DNA of 64,000 nt, taken from positions 434,001 through 498,000 of the forward strand of contig NW_020167527.1 in NCBI RefSeq assembly GCF_001641265.1, given 5' to 3'. Below, one piece after another: positions 43,578 through 53,635 of this stretch. The position numbers and the translations under genes were made by a program. The notes beneath the pieces were generated by a model, which was given only the letters and a program-made list of their open reading frames with translations, had not been told where the DNA came from and made no database searches. Every line of letters begins with the position of its first letter. The first letter of the stretch is position 1. This stretch comes from Pseudogymnoascus destructans. Its lineage: Eukaryota > Ascomycota > Leotiomycetes > Thelebolales > Thelebolaceae.

Positions 43578-45166
43578 TTAAGTCTGCTGCATCAGATATC
43601 CCTGAGTGCAGTGCGAGAACGCTGGTTGCGCCAGCGGTTTGGTGAGGACGTCGGCCAACATATCTTGAGTTGGTATATAGTCAACGCTCATTTTCTTGAA
43701 GGCAATCAATTGACGCACGTAGTGATAACGGACGTCAATGTGCTTCGTTCTTCGGTGAGACATCGGGTCCGCAGCGATCGCAAGACTAGCCTGATTGTCA
43801 CTGAGGATCTGGACTTGATATCCACGGCCACCAAGGAGCTTCCTGCGACCAAGTTCGTGCAGGAGGGTGTGAAGCCACTGTCCTTGCTTGCTGGCTTTGC
43901 AGAGGGCAATATATTCAGCCTCAGTCATCGATGTTGCGACGCAGCGCTGCTTCGTCGAATTCCAGCTGACAGGCCCCATATTCAACATGAATATTTGGCC
44001 TGATACTGAGTGTCGATCAGTCTGGTCACCAGCGTAGTCTGAGTCGCTGTATCCTTGTAAATAGGGGGTAGAATTGCCCCCTATCCCCCCAAACGAAAGT
44101 CGTAAAGTCCTAGTTCCTTTGATGTAGTGCAATACGTGAAGAACCCCGTTCCAATTTCATATCGTAGGTCTCGAGCAGCTTTGACTGAGCTGCCCCCAGG
44201 CGTATGCGATATCCGGGCGAGTGCATATAGCAAGCCAGGCCAGTGATCCAACTCCTCGCTGATAGAGGTGTTGGTCGGCTTCAGCTTCGCTGTCGTTGCC
44301 CTTGAGCAGCTGCGACTGATCGGTGGACGCAGGAATTGGAAAGGCCGTTGCCATTCCTAGGTGGAAGCGTTTGATAACCTCGTCAATATATCCTTCTTGA
44401 TCAAGATAGATTCGATGGTTCTTCCGATCGCGGGTCACCCTAATACCAAGTATCATATTGACCTCCCCGAGGTCCTTGATCTTCCAGCGTTTGCTAATCC
44501 CTTTGACCACACGGTCAATATCTGATGATTCCTTGCTAAGTATCAACATATCATCGACGTATAACCCGATCAAGATCCTTCGGTCTGGCGTCACGAAGAT
44601 ACTAGGCTCGCGGAAGACTGGCTGGAATCCTAGTTGACCGAGTCCTTTGCAGGCCTCAATATACCATTCCCTCCCAGATTGCTTTAACCCGTAGAGTGAC
44701 TTCCGTAGTCGTAATACGCAGTCTTCAGGGCAGTAGAGCCCTTCAGGAGGTCTCATATAGACCTCCGCATGAAGTTCTGATTGTGGATAAGCACTCACAA
44801 CGTCGATCTGCCGGATATTCATATCCTCGTAAGCACCAATTGCTAGGAGAAGCCGGAGAGACTCAGCGCGGATTGTCGGTGAGAAGGTCTCGAGATAATC
44901 GTCGCCTGGTATTTGCCCAAACCCCTGAGCGACGAGTCTGGCTTTGAACCTGTCAAGCAACCCTGTCGGTGTGTATTTGACAGCAAATACCCATCGACAA
45001 CCAAGGGCTTTCTTGCCTCGCGGGAGCTTCGCTCGCTCCCATGTTCCGAGGGATTGAAGCTGCGCCAGCTCTTCCTGGACTGCAAGAGTCTAGTCTGCAC
45101 CGTGTTCTGGGTCGCTGATCGCCTTCGAATAGCGATCAGGAATCGGCAGCTTGGAAGACGCTGCAT
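43578..45166 (-). pseudogene. Copia reverse transcriptase and RNase H
   Basis: The RT (about 45166-44157, minus) has WVFAVKYTPTGLLDRFKARL, QIDVVSAYPQSELHAEVYM, LYGLKQSGREW and the catalytic YVDDMLIL. RNase H (44132-43578) has YLQGYSDSDYAGDQTDRHSV, MTEAEYIALCKASKQ, LSDNQASLAIA, TKHIDVRYHYVRQ and ADVLTKPL. RT and RNase H lie in different frames near 44140. Stops and frame changes near 45090 show decay. Confidence 0.9.
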
Positions 45167-45807
45167 GGTGCGCTCCTAACTCTTCTTCGAAGAGCGCTTC
45201 GCGCGCTTCTTCATACGGCCTCGTTGGCTGTCTTGCCCGCCTACTTCGTCGGGCGATGAACTCCTCATCGTGAGGGGTTTCCTCGCGCGAAGCTTCCGCT
45301 TCTGCGCACAGCTGGTCATCCGCTGTCTCAGACAGCTCTTCGTCTTCAGCAAAGATATCGCCTGATCGATCAGCTTCTCGGTCAAACCGTGAGTTGTCAT
45401 CAGGCCCAGACATCAACACTGGCGACGGTGACGTTGCAGGTCCCAGTGGAGACCCGTCACAGCTCACCTCTGATGCTACAGGGCGTCGCCGCACAGCGTA
45501 GTCGCTGCCGTCGTCGCCGTGTTGATGTTGTTGTGCAAGTGATAAATTATCACTTGCTGCTTCCTGATTGGCTGGGTTGGCTGTGGGGGCGGGTCGTCCC
45601 GTGCGGGGAACCCTGGCTGACAGGTCACGTGACCTGCCTGAATCCATGACCGGGATATCCTCACAGGGATTTTCAAGGCCCCCTATTGGGGTATCCCAGC
45701 GGGGATTGCTGATATCTCCTGCATCGATGGAGATATCCCCCTGGGGAACAGCTTCCATGGGGTCGAATCCCACATCTTCGTGGGGACCGTTGCTGGCATC
45801 AGGAAGA

Positions 45808-47082
45808 TCAAGTCGTTGATCTTCCACGAATCTCCGATGTTGCAGTGAGGATCCGGTCTGCGACCGGATCATATAACCGGTACTGCTTCGAGGTTGGCAT
45901 GTATCCAACCAACGCAGTCCGTATCGCATTGGGTGCAAGCTTGTCACCCTGCCTCTGATCCAATGAGAGATTGGCGTAGGGAACGCAGCCCCAGACACGA
46001 AGGTGAGCGACAGACGGTCTCTTACCGCTGTACGCCTCTTCCGGTGTCTTTCCTCCGGGTCCAATTGGCAGCCTATTCCTCAGATAGGAGGCTGCCATCA
46101 CAGCTTCAGCCCAGAGCCATTTTGGAAGCTGCGCGCCTGCGAGCATCGCCCTGATCACTGCGACCAGGGCCCGGTTTAGGCGTTCAGAAACACCATTCTG
46201 ATATGACGTATATGGCATTGTAAACTCGAACAGGATACCGTGCGAGGGCCCAAAGTCTCGCTCAAGAGCTTCGTACTCGCTGCCATTATCGCAGCGAACG
46301 ATCTTGATCTTCCTGTCGGTTTGGTGTTTCACCTCAGTCCTGAACTCAGTAAAAATACCTCGTAGTTGGCCCCTTGACTGCATAACGTAGACCCAAGTCT
46401 TCCGTGTGTAGTCGTCAGTGAACGTCACAAAATAGACGTTCTTACCACTGATTGACGGTACTCTGTAAGGCCCCCAGATATCACTATGTATCCTGTCGAG
46501 GGGGGCTTTTGCATGCTCTGATGCCTGTCAATTTATAACCCGCATACTCTTATTGAGCAGGCACTCTCCACACGGGTCCGCCAGATCACCAATTGGTCCT
46601 GGCAGACCGTCAACAGCAGTGTGAGCCAAGCTCAGACTCTTTGAGCTCAAGTGTCCGAAGCGTTGATGCCAAATCATGGCATCTTTTGGTGACATCGCCA
46701 CTGCGCGCAGCGCAGTGATGGTGCCTTCCTAGGTTCCGTTAAGGACGTAGGAACGGCCAACTCGAACGGCGACGCCGATAGTCTGTTCGTCAAGCTCAAG
46801 GACCATCTTTCCCTCGCGGGTTGTCCTTGTCATAATACTCCTATCTTGAAGGTGGGGTACTGAGACGAGGCTTCCGGCGAGCTGCGGAACATGCAGCACC
46901 TCGTGAAGCTGGATCCGGCGTTTGACACCGTTGACAGCTATATCGAAGCTAACAGTGCCTTCGGCGACAGCTTGGATCTCTGTTCCGTTAGCCAATCTAA
47001 CAGCGATTGGCTTGCCAAGAGGATAGTAATTGACGAACGCTTTTCTTGCGAATGTCATGTGGCGTGAGCAACCCGAATCCAT
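45808..47082 (-). pseudogene. Copia protease and integrase
   Basis: The protease is recognised from WIMDSGCSRHMT at the start and LHEVLHVPQLAGSLVS. The GAG-pre-integrase finger follows (MIWHQRFGHLS, then CGECLLNKS), then the integrase core (HSDIWGPY, VRCDNGSEYEALE, YTSYQNGVSERLNRALV) and WLWAEAVMAASYLRNRLP. Stops interrupt it just after the protease (46729-46731) and near 46527. A Ser/Asp-rich spacer leads to RT. Confidence 0.88.
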
Positions 47083-47216
47083 GATCCAGGAGTCGCCTTG
47101 GTCTCTTGCTTCTCCAACCCAGTTCGAAGTGACACTGCTTGGATCCTTGATAGAAGTGACACTGCTTGGATCCTTGATAGAAGCAATCCAAGAGGTTTCC
47201 GTTACTGGGGTGGTCC

Positions 47217-48146
47217 TTATTCCAGCAGCGTTGGCTTCCTCAGACGGTTGGGGTGATAACCCCTTTCCACCGCCTGGTGCAGCGAGCGGGCCAGTCGATG
47301 GCCCAGTAGACTTTGGTTCTCCTCTTCTTTTCGAGGAGCAGTCTCGCTGGAAGTGGCCGGTCTTCCTGCAGTGATAACATGCGCGGTTATCACTTTGCGG
47401 TGCTCGCCCCCCTCTGTATCCTCCGCGGCCGCTCTTCCACTATTTCCCCTCGTATTTTCAGTACTCGTAGACGCTTGTCGGGCTGATTCGATGACAGCTT
47501 TCGACTCCTTGATCTGTTCTTCGATATCGGCAAAATTGGCGATGATATCCTGGTAGTCTGATACTTTGGCAGCCTTAATCTGGGCTGCAGCAATATCATA
47601 TTTGCCTCCGTGGGCTAACATAATTCTGATAAGGTGACCGGTTTTCGTCAGTTCCGTAGGTCGCTCGTTAGGGTTGATTTGGGCGATATCTTCTTCAAAG
47701 TCGTCGAGGGTACTGGCTACGTCGCTCACTGGCATAGTCTTTGAGGGCGAGTAGCTGTTGAAGGTGTCTTTCTTCGCTATCAGCTGTTGAAGGCCATCAC
47801 GGGCGTAGGTTTTGTGGAGGTAGTCCCACATCTCCTTCGCAGTATCAAATTTGATAATTTTGTCGACGATACTCTGTATGCAGCACTCTATAATAATGGA
47901 GCAAGCCCGGGTGTTCCTTCGATCAGCTATTTGATCCTTCCGGGCTTGAGCAAGCTCTGGCAACTCATCCTTCGCAGGAGCTGTGTCGACATCGTCGTCG
48001 GTTTTGCAGTCTGGTTCAATGGCGCTCAGGACTTTCCGATCCTTGAGGGTAAGTCGAAGCTGCTTTGCCCAGTTCCTGAAGTTTCGGCCGGATAACTTGG
48101 TCATCCGAGGGCGTTCGGCGTACTCCATATTCAATGGAGTTATCAC
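47217..48146 (-). pseudogene. Copia gag
   Basis: A 309-residue frame with MTKLSGRNFRNWAKQLRLTL and MWDYLHKTYARDGLQQLIA, typical of Copia gag (UBN2-type). The zinc knuckle (CYHCRKTGHFQRDC, near 47380-47340) lies in a different frame from the main gag ORF, so a frameshift separates them. A 24-bp duplication at about 47130-47178 repeats the codons for SVTSIKDPS. Confidence 0.88.
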
Positions 48147-48324
48147 TTTTCCAGGCTTGTTGTACCGGGTTTTGCTGCAGCCAAACGATGGCTTACTCTT
48201 GCAGGCTTTTTTGGCTGGGCAATTCTGACTGGTTGCTCAGCTTCTCACTTTATCGATGTGAGATTTTCGGAATCAATTCCTGGTTCAGTATTCCGAAGCT
48301 CCTGAGCGACCCGGGCTCATAACC

Positions 48325-48678
48325 TGTTGGAAGTAATTGCGGGGTACGGAGAAACACACACAGAATCGTGTGGTAATCTCCGGTCACTGTAATGAATCTC
48401 TTACGGGCAGCAGAACAGAGGTTTCAACAATAGAATAATATAATCAATTGAATTACTCACTAAACTACGGGTCTACGTACGCTATTTGTAGGCCTGGGGG
48501 AAACCCCCAAAACCCTGAGGGTTTGGGTTCCTACACCCAAACCAAAGTGATACACAGAGCTGAAACCTCAGCTCAGTACTCTGAACGACTGGGGAACTAG
48601 ACAGTCCCATGGAGAAAAGTGCCATTTTGGGCGCAAAAGACTACCGTATTCCCATGGGATTGTCCGTTTCCCCCAACA
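48325..48678 (-). repeat. Copia 5' LTR
   Basis: A 354-bp repeat of 42534-42887, upstream in the element's direction. The tRNA primer site lies directly inside it, at 48310-48324. Confidence 0.95.
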
Positions 48679-48866
48679 CGGAGTCGGACAGGTTACGGTC
48701 ACGTGGGGAGAGTTAGGGCCGGTTAGCCGAGTCGGACCCGTTTCAGGTACTTAAGGAGATTGACCCAACGGGGGTTCCTCTCTTTATCTTTTTTGTATCC
48801 TTCGTAGTAGACCTATAGGATAGCATCCGTTTAGCCTCTGACTCACACTCTCATATGCTATAATTT

Positions 48867-49500
48867 TGTCGTGGATTTCACGCGCTCGAGTCTTGAAAAC
48901 AGGCCGTTCAAGATCATCAACTTCCTCTTCTGCCACTGGTCGTGGTGGAGTTTTGGCTGGCTTCCCTTTCTTGGAATTTCCTGAATTTCCTTGCTGGTCC
49001 TCGCGAGGTTTCATGCCTGTTCCATATGCCACTTGCGCGCGAACAGTAGAGGATATGTTGATGAGCTGAGGGTACGTTAGATCTGGCTGTGGCTTCCTAT
49101 TGTGGAGATCTGCCCAAATGTTATAGGGCGGAGTTTCCCCAATCGCAACAATTGGCCGAGTCCCTATCAACTCTTCAATACCCGTTTTCTTTGGCGCTCT
49201 CGGTTTTCTTGAGACTCCTGGAACAGCGTGTGAGGAATCCCCAGGGCGCACATATCCTTCATGACTGTCGAGTGTATCGTTCTCGCAGTGGTCGGTATTC
49301 CAATGGCAGGCTCCGTCAAAAGCCTCACTTTGGTCTGGCTGTGGCCCGTATTCGTCCAACTACGCTTCGCAACCTCAATATCTCCTCTTCACACCGAAAT
49401 TTTACGCCAAAAGCCCCTACCAAGACTCGAGGCAAGACCCCCATTGTGATGATTCGCGCGGTAGGGGCTATTATATTCATGGGCTGATGATTAATTTATT
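48867..49500 (-). pseudogene. Gypsy-3: retroelement fragment, right part
   Basis: A minus-strand frame of about 160 residues before LTR-P: GIEELIGTRPIVAIGETPPY, IWADLHNRKPQPDLTYPQL, then ARAREIHDKII, typical of the region just before the protease in fungal Gypsy-like polyproteins. The reading resumes at 42492 on the other side of the nested LTR-P and Copia. N-terminal gag is not clear. Confidence 0.6.
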
Positions 49501-49557
49501 TTAACTATCTACTCCTCCGAACACCGGCCATAAACATATGATGGTGTCACCATTGAT

Positions 49558-49941
49558 GTGCTAAAGCGCTTGACGGCTGAGTCGCTAGAGACATTTGGTA
49601 AGGTCAGTCACCGGTGGCACAGGTTGCTGGGGCTCATAGAGCAACCATCATCACAGCCCTCCCTAAAAAGGAAGTGTGTGCTGGACGTAGGAGGGCTGAC
49701 ACCTAAAAAGCGGCCTAAAATACTGCCTCTTAACAAGGCTGTCACCGAAGTGGCTTCCGAGCAGGCTCTTCTAAAAGCTCTACGGGCGGTTCTGCGGGAT
49801 GACCATGCACACTTCCGGACACCGCAGCAGAAGGAGGCGGTGCGGCTGGCTGCAGCGACGGAGACCCCACTAGTCGCGATCCTACCAACGGGCTGCTGGA
49901 AAAGCCTAGACTTCATGATGCCAGCCATGCTGTCCGGTTAG
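49558..49941 (+). pseudogene. RecQ/telomere-type helicase fragment
   Basis: An ORF of 127 residues with a Q-motif-like FRTPQQKEAVRLAA followed by VAILPTGCWKSLDFMMPAML, a Walker A region in which PTGGGKS has become PTGCWKS. This is the start of a RecQ-like helicase of the sort carried in fungal subtelomeric or transposon-linked genes. It stops directly after motif I, so only the first fragment remains and the altered glycines argue it is dead. Confidence 0.55.
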
Positions 49942-50059
49942 AGTCACGATTAAGTACATTCTCCCGCCTTCGCTCCAAGTCTGCTGCTACTGCCAACTTA
50001 TAGCTACTCTTGTCGCATTACAGCGCGCATGATTGAGGCGCCCCCATCCTCTACATAAC

Positions 50060-52530
50060 TTAGTACAGTACGATAGGATCCAGCGTCGGAAACTGAATCC
50101 CCTTCGCCCGAGTCTCCCTCCGTAGTCTCCTCTGCTCTGCACGTCTCGCTCTCCGCAGATCGTTCGCCCTATCCCTCCGCGCGATCGCGTCGGGACTTAA
50201 CGGTGGCAATGGAGCCCCCTTTTCCAACATCTCCCGCCGTTTTTTTGCTTCCTCCGCTCGCTTCAATGGCGGCTCCTCATCACCCTGCCCAGTCACACTA
50301 ACGCTTCCCCGCGCTCCCACCCGTGCTTTTCTTTTAGCTGCCCGTTCCAATCTTCGCTTCTTGTACACTGCTTCGACACGGGAGAGTCCTTCATACTGTG
50401 GCTCATTCCACCACTTGTATCCTGGTTGGCCTCTGGAAGGCTTTTGGGGGTCTCGCGCGGCATCATCGGGCCGCCCCTTAGCGTCTGGATGTAGTCCAGC
50501 CACGCTCATACTTCCCAGTTCTCCATACATCCGGTTTTTTTTTAATCCCCACTTGCTCAGGTATACCTTATATAGCGCTTTGCTACTCGAGATTAGAACC
50601 GCACTTTGTAAAGGGGATTGTCGGCTTAATGTTACTTACTGTGCTTGGAACGCATACTGATCCGTCATGATCTTTATCACACTATCCAGCGTATAATCTT
50701 CCACTATATAGAGCTGCCAGATAGTGTGCTTAAACTGTTCCCACTGTCCTGTCTTTGCAGATTCTCCCGTGCCGGGGAGCTCCTGGGGCGTTTGGATATC
50801 ACCGCTAAGCCGGTTATTAACAGCTTGATCTCGTCTCTGTTTTCTTACCGCAGAACCTTCGTCTGCTAATATCTGAGGTTGTACAATTGGAGGTTCTGGT
50901 GCACCTTCGTGCGTCATCTCCGTCCGAGGATATATTTGCTGGCCTACAGGTTCGTCTTCGGTAGGTTGATTCAGTCCCGGCGCACCAACGATCGAACCTT
51001 TGGTTCTCGGTCCGTCAGGGTAGTCATTAGCAACCTGATCCAACTCCAGCGCATCGACCACTGAATTCCCGTCTCCCGACGATCTAGGCCATTTCCTCAC
51101 ACTCTTGGGTATGGCTTTGTCGGCCATCATGATGCGAGGGAACAGATGCTGGTCTCTACTAGTCTCCAACGATCTGCGGTAATGTTGCTGCCAAGCAGGG
51201 CCAGTGTGTCTAGCATTCTAAAACCGTAATTAGCAAATCCCCCCGAGTTTAAAGCCAGAAATCTAACCTTCTCACTGAACATATTCCAATGCTGAGCAGA
51301 CCACAAAGGATAGTTCGTCTCAGTGCGGACCCATTCGACCCATGCCAACAGCGCTTGGTTATCTTCTTCTGTATATGTCTTCCTCCCAGGACGAGGTTTT
51401 GCAGCTAACCGGGATGTCCTTCCCAATGGCTTCCTTTTCTGTTTTTTATTTCCTGTGCGTTTTCTCAACTTGAAGTTCTGAGCAGAGTCGGATGCGGAAT
51501 CATCTCGTTCCCAGTCGCTATCGGGCTCATTGTCATCGGTTCCTAGTAGCTCATTATCGTTCATACTCTGGTCTGCATTCTCAGATGCCAAACTCTCGCG
51601 AGGGTCACTATGCGACACAACAACCGAGGCGCTCTCAGGACTGCGACGAACCGGATGCGCTGAATTATGCGACGGAACAATCGGGGCATTCTCAGGACTG
51701 CGACGCGCTGATTCCGCCGGCAGCGCCATGGGAAGGAATGCCAAAGATTTGGCGGGGATAATGCCGCTGTTCTGATACAGTATATCATCGTCGCTACTGT
51801 CGTCGTCGGCAGCGGCGTTCTGCCTGACAGTGTCCCTACTGTAGTCCTCTTCATCCTCTGTGCCACTTTCCTGTCCCAGATCCGGTTCTTGAGTGGAGCC
51901 TCGTAGCATCTGTCTTCCCCGGACATGGTAGTCCATACTGTCGCTAGCCTCGTCCACATCATAATAATCTTCCACATTATCTTCCCCGCCATGTCGCGAG
52001 AATCCCGCCTGCTCAGGCTCCTCTGTAAATGCCCTCAGAATCCCTCTACCCCTTCCCTTCCCAGCATCAGTTTCATTGTGCATCTCCGCGAGATGCCCAT
52101 TATCCACTATGATCTCTCCTGTTCGTAAATCGATTTCGTCTCCGATCCCACTAAAATCTTTCCCGTACTTCTCGAAGATAGCCTCAAAAGTTGACTTCAG
52201 CTTGTTGTCCAGCTTCTGTCTCGCCGCTTCCATGTTCGCTTCTGGTGCTTCCTCCTCGTAGGCGTCATCTTCAGACATGTCTTCGTACATGTCTTCATCG
52301 TCGACCTCGGCTTCTTCAAAGTTTTCGGCCTCCTCATAACTTGTAAACCCCTTCTCTCGCGCATTAACCGCTCCGTAGAACCTGGTAAAGCCATTACAAT
52401 CTTTGTGACTTGCGCTATTGTCCAAGGTTTGAGGGCGTTTTAGGGAGCTGAAGAATCTGGCTTTCTCTTCGCAAAATCGCTCCTGCGCCGCTGGAGCCGA
52501 TATACGCTGTCTCTTGAGGGCCGGGTCCAT
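50060..52530 (-). CDS. scm3: Scm3 (HJURP-like) CENP-A chaperone with Myb and Clr5 domains
   Basis: Three exons: 52530-51268, 51217-50640, 50582-50060, giving 787 residues. Intron 1 (50 bp, donor GTTAGA, branch GCTAAT) joins MFSEK to NARHTGPAWQQHYRR; intron 2 (57 bp, donor GTAAGT, branch TTCTAAT) joins YAFQA to HKALYKVYLSKWGLKKN. Residues 107-148 (LKSTFEAIFEKYGKDFSGIG, then DEIDLRTGEIIVDNGHL) are the Scm3 signature that binds the CENP-A/H4 pair and loads it at centromeres. Residues about 385-440 are a Rap1-type Myb, and 578-635 a Clr5 domain (WEQFKHTIWQLYIVEDYTL). Acidic stretches and a basic Arg-rich tail complete it. All exons are open, so it looks functional despite transposons on both sides. 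Confidence 0.88.
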
Positions 52531-52828
52531 ACTGGCGGGCTATAGATTGTAGATCCTCCTTCGAATGGCGTATCGTACTGCGTTGATGTGAATTTGCCGT
52601 AAAGTGTCGCAGTCGTTGTGTGCGTTACCTTCGTTCAACTGGAAGACGCGATTTTGGCACGCACGCGTAAAGTGCAGGGTCACGCATAAATAAAGCTCCG
52701 ACCCGCACCAAGCTAACTTGACCCATCCGCAACATTCCTCAAGGTTACAACTTCCAAAACCTCCACCTCCATGTTCAACTTTCTACTATGAAGCAACCCA
52801 ACCAACCCACACCCTGAACCATCTCACG
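52531..52828. promoter_or_regulatory. Divergent spacer between scm3 and atg6 relic
   Basis: The 298 bases separate head-to-head starts. A TATA-like CATAAATAAAG lies at 52684-52694. It was presumably a shared promoter before the atg6 side decayed. Confidence 0.5.
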
Positions 52829-53075
52829 ATGTATTGCCAAAAACTGCCGCGCTCCCCTCAAGCTCGACGGCTCCCTCGAGAGCCTCAACCCTGCCGCCTT
52901 CAACCTTCTCGTCGGTGCGTCCTCATCCCTCCCATCCCTCCCCTCACTACCACGCACACTACTAATACCCGCCTGGCTCAACCCCCCTCCGACCCCCCCC
53001 CAATCCCTCCCACCTTTTAGACCCGCCTACGCGCCCGAGCGTAAAACCCTCTACGAAACCGCCTCCACTTACGCA
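52829..53075 (+). pseudogene. atg6: Beclin-1/Atg6 5' relic
   Basis: ATG at 52829 starts MYCQK; one extra base near 52839-52844 then shifts the frame, in which CRAPLKLDGSLESLNPAAF and NLLV follow, the conserved start of fungal Beclin-1. A GT donor (GTGCGT, about 52914) and an acceptor TTTTAG (about 53020) enclose an intron, after which YAPERKTLYETAS resembles the next Beclin segment. Homology stops at about 53075. The remaining 400 or more residues (coiled coil, evolutionarily conserved domain) are absent. Beclin is a subunit of the PI3-kinase complex in autophagy; this copy cannot make it. Confidence 0.75.
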
Positions 53076-53083
53076 TACATACT

Positions 53084-53338
53084 ATGCAGCAAAGCAGAGG
53101 TTCGGTTCAGATGATGGACTTCGAACAAGCTGGTGGAGTTTCACGTGATGTAGATGAAGTGCCGCCGCCCTGGCCGTCATTCGATAACTGGATATCCGTA
53201 AACGGCTTCCGAGCTGAAATTATGGCTAGGCAGCATCGCGTAGAAGCGCTAAAGAGATACCTAAAACGTAAAAACAGGCGCGGCAATTCGTCGGGAAAAG
53301 AAGGCTGGTGGATCTGCGAAATATACGATAAAGGGTAA
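53084..53338 (+). CDS. Unrecognised short ORF
   Basis: An ORF of 84 residues directly after the atg6 relic, with a Pro/Trp motif (VPPPWPSFDNW) and a basic helix (ALKRYLKRKNRRG). It does not resemble Beclin. It could be a fragment of another gene or chance. Confidence 0.25.
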   Translation: MQQSRGSVQMMDFEQAGGVSRDVDEVPPPWPSFDNWISVNGFRAEIMARQHRVEALKRYLKRKNRRGNSSGKEGWWICEIYDKG

Positions 53339-53372
53339 ATCCTAACGCTACCTCGCCACGACTACAAGCTAA

Positions 53373-53468
53373 TTGTATCAGACACCCTTCCACTTCAAGT
53401 AGATCATGCGGCCATGCTGTTGCGTCATACCATTCAAGTGCAGAAGTATTGGGCAGGGTCCCAAATGC
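53373..53468 (-). pseudogene. DUF3638-like gene relic, left part
   Basis: The minus strand reads LAFGTLPNTSALEWYDATAW and PHDLLEVEG, which joins in frame, over one TA, to SDAFQ at 59394 on the other side of pogoD. With the right part it resembles the long fungal DUF3638/DUF3645 proteins. Nothing further is recognisable to the left. Confidence 0.55.
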
Positions 53469-53635
53469 TAATCGTTGGTTCTCAAACCACCGCCTGGAGG
53501 CGGTTGGCGAAAGCGAACTGGGACGCGAAAGCGATTGTGGGACACTTCGGGAGCGGACTCGCGACGCGACACGACCGACCATGAACACGACTGACAACGT
53601 AACAATGCTGTAAATATATATAACGTACATGTATA

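Larger units (their letters stand above)
42534..48678 (-). mobile_element. Complete Ty1/Copia retrotransposon with LTRs and target duplication
   Basis: Two 354-bp LTRs (42534-42887, 48325-48678), both TGTTGG...CCAACA, flank gag, protease, integrase, RT and RNase H in Copia order on the minus strand. CGGAG is duplicated at 42529-42533 and 48679-48683. Next to the upstream LTR the minus strand reads GGTTATGAGCCCGGG (48310-48324), complementary to the anticodon arm of initiator tRNA-Met, so priming by a half tRNA is likely. A purine tract (TAAGGGGGC) abuts the other LTR. By eye the LTRs differ at about five sites, all transitions. Coding regions carry stops and frameshifts, so the copy is probably not autonomous. 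Confidence 0.95.
42493..48866 (-). repeat. LTR-P copy D, split by the Copia element
   Basis: Two pieces, 42493-42533 and 48679-48866, together form one reversed LTR-P: the first opens TGTAAGGATGCC (the reversed family end) and runs to GGATCGGAG; the second continues TCGGACAGGTTACGG and ends with CTCATATGCTAT, about 35 bases short of the other end. The join matches the uninterrupted copy A across the Copia duplication CGGAG. It therefore predates the Copia insertion. Confidence 0.85.
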
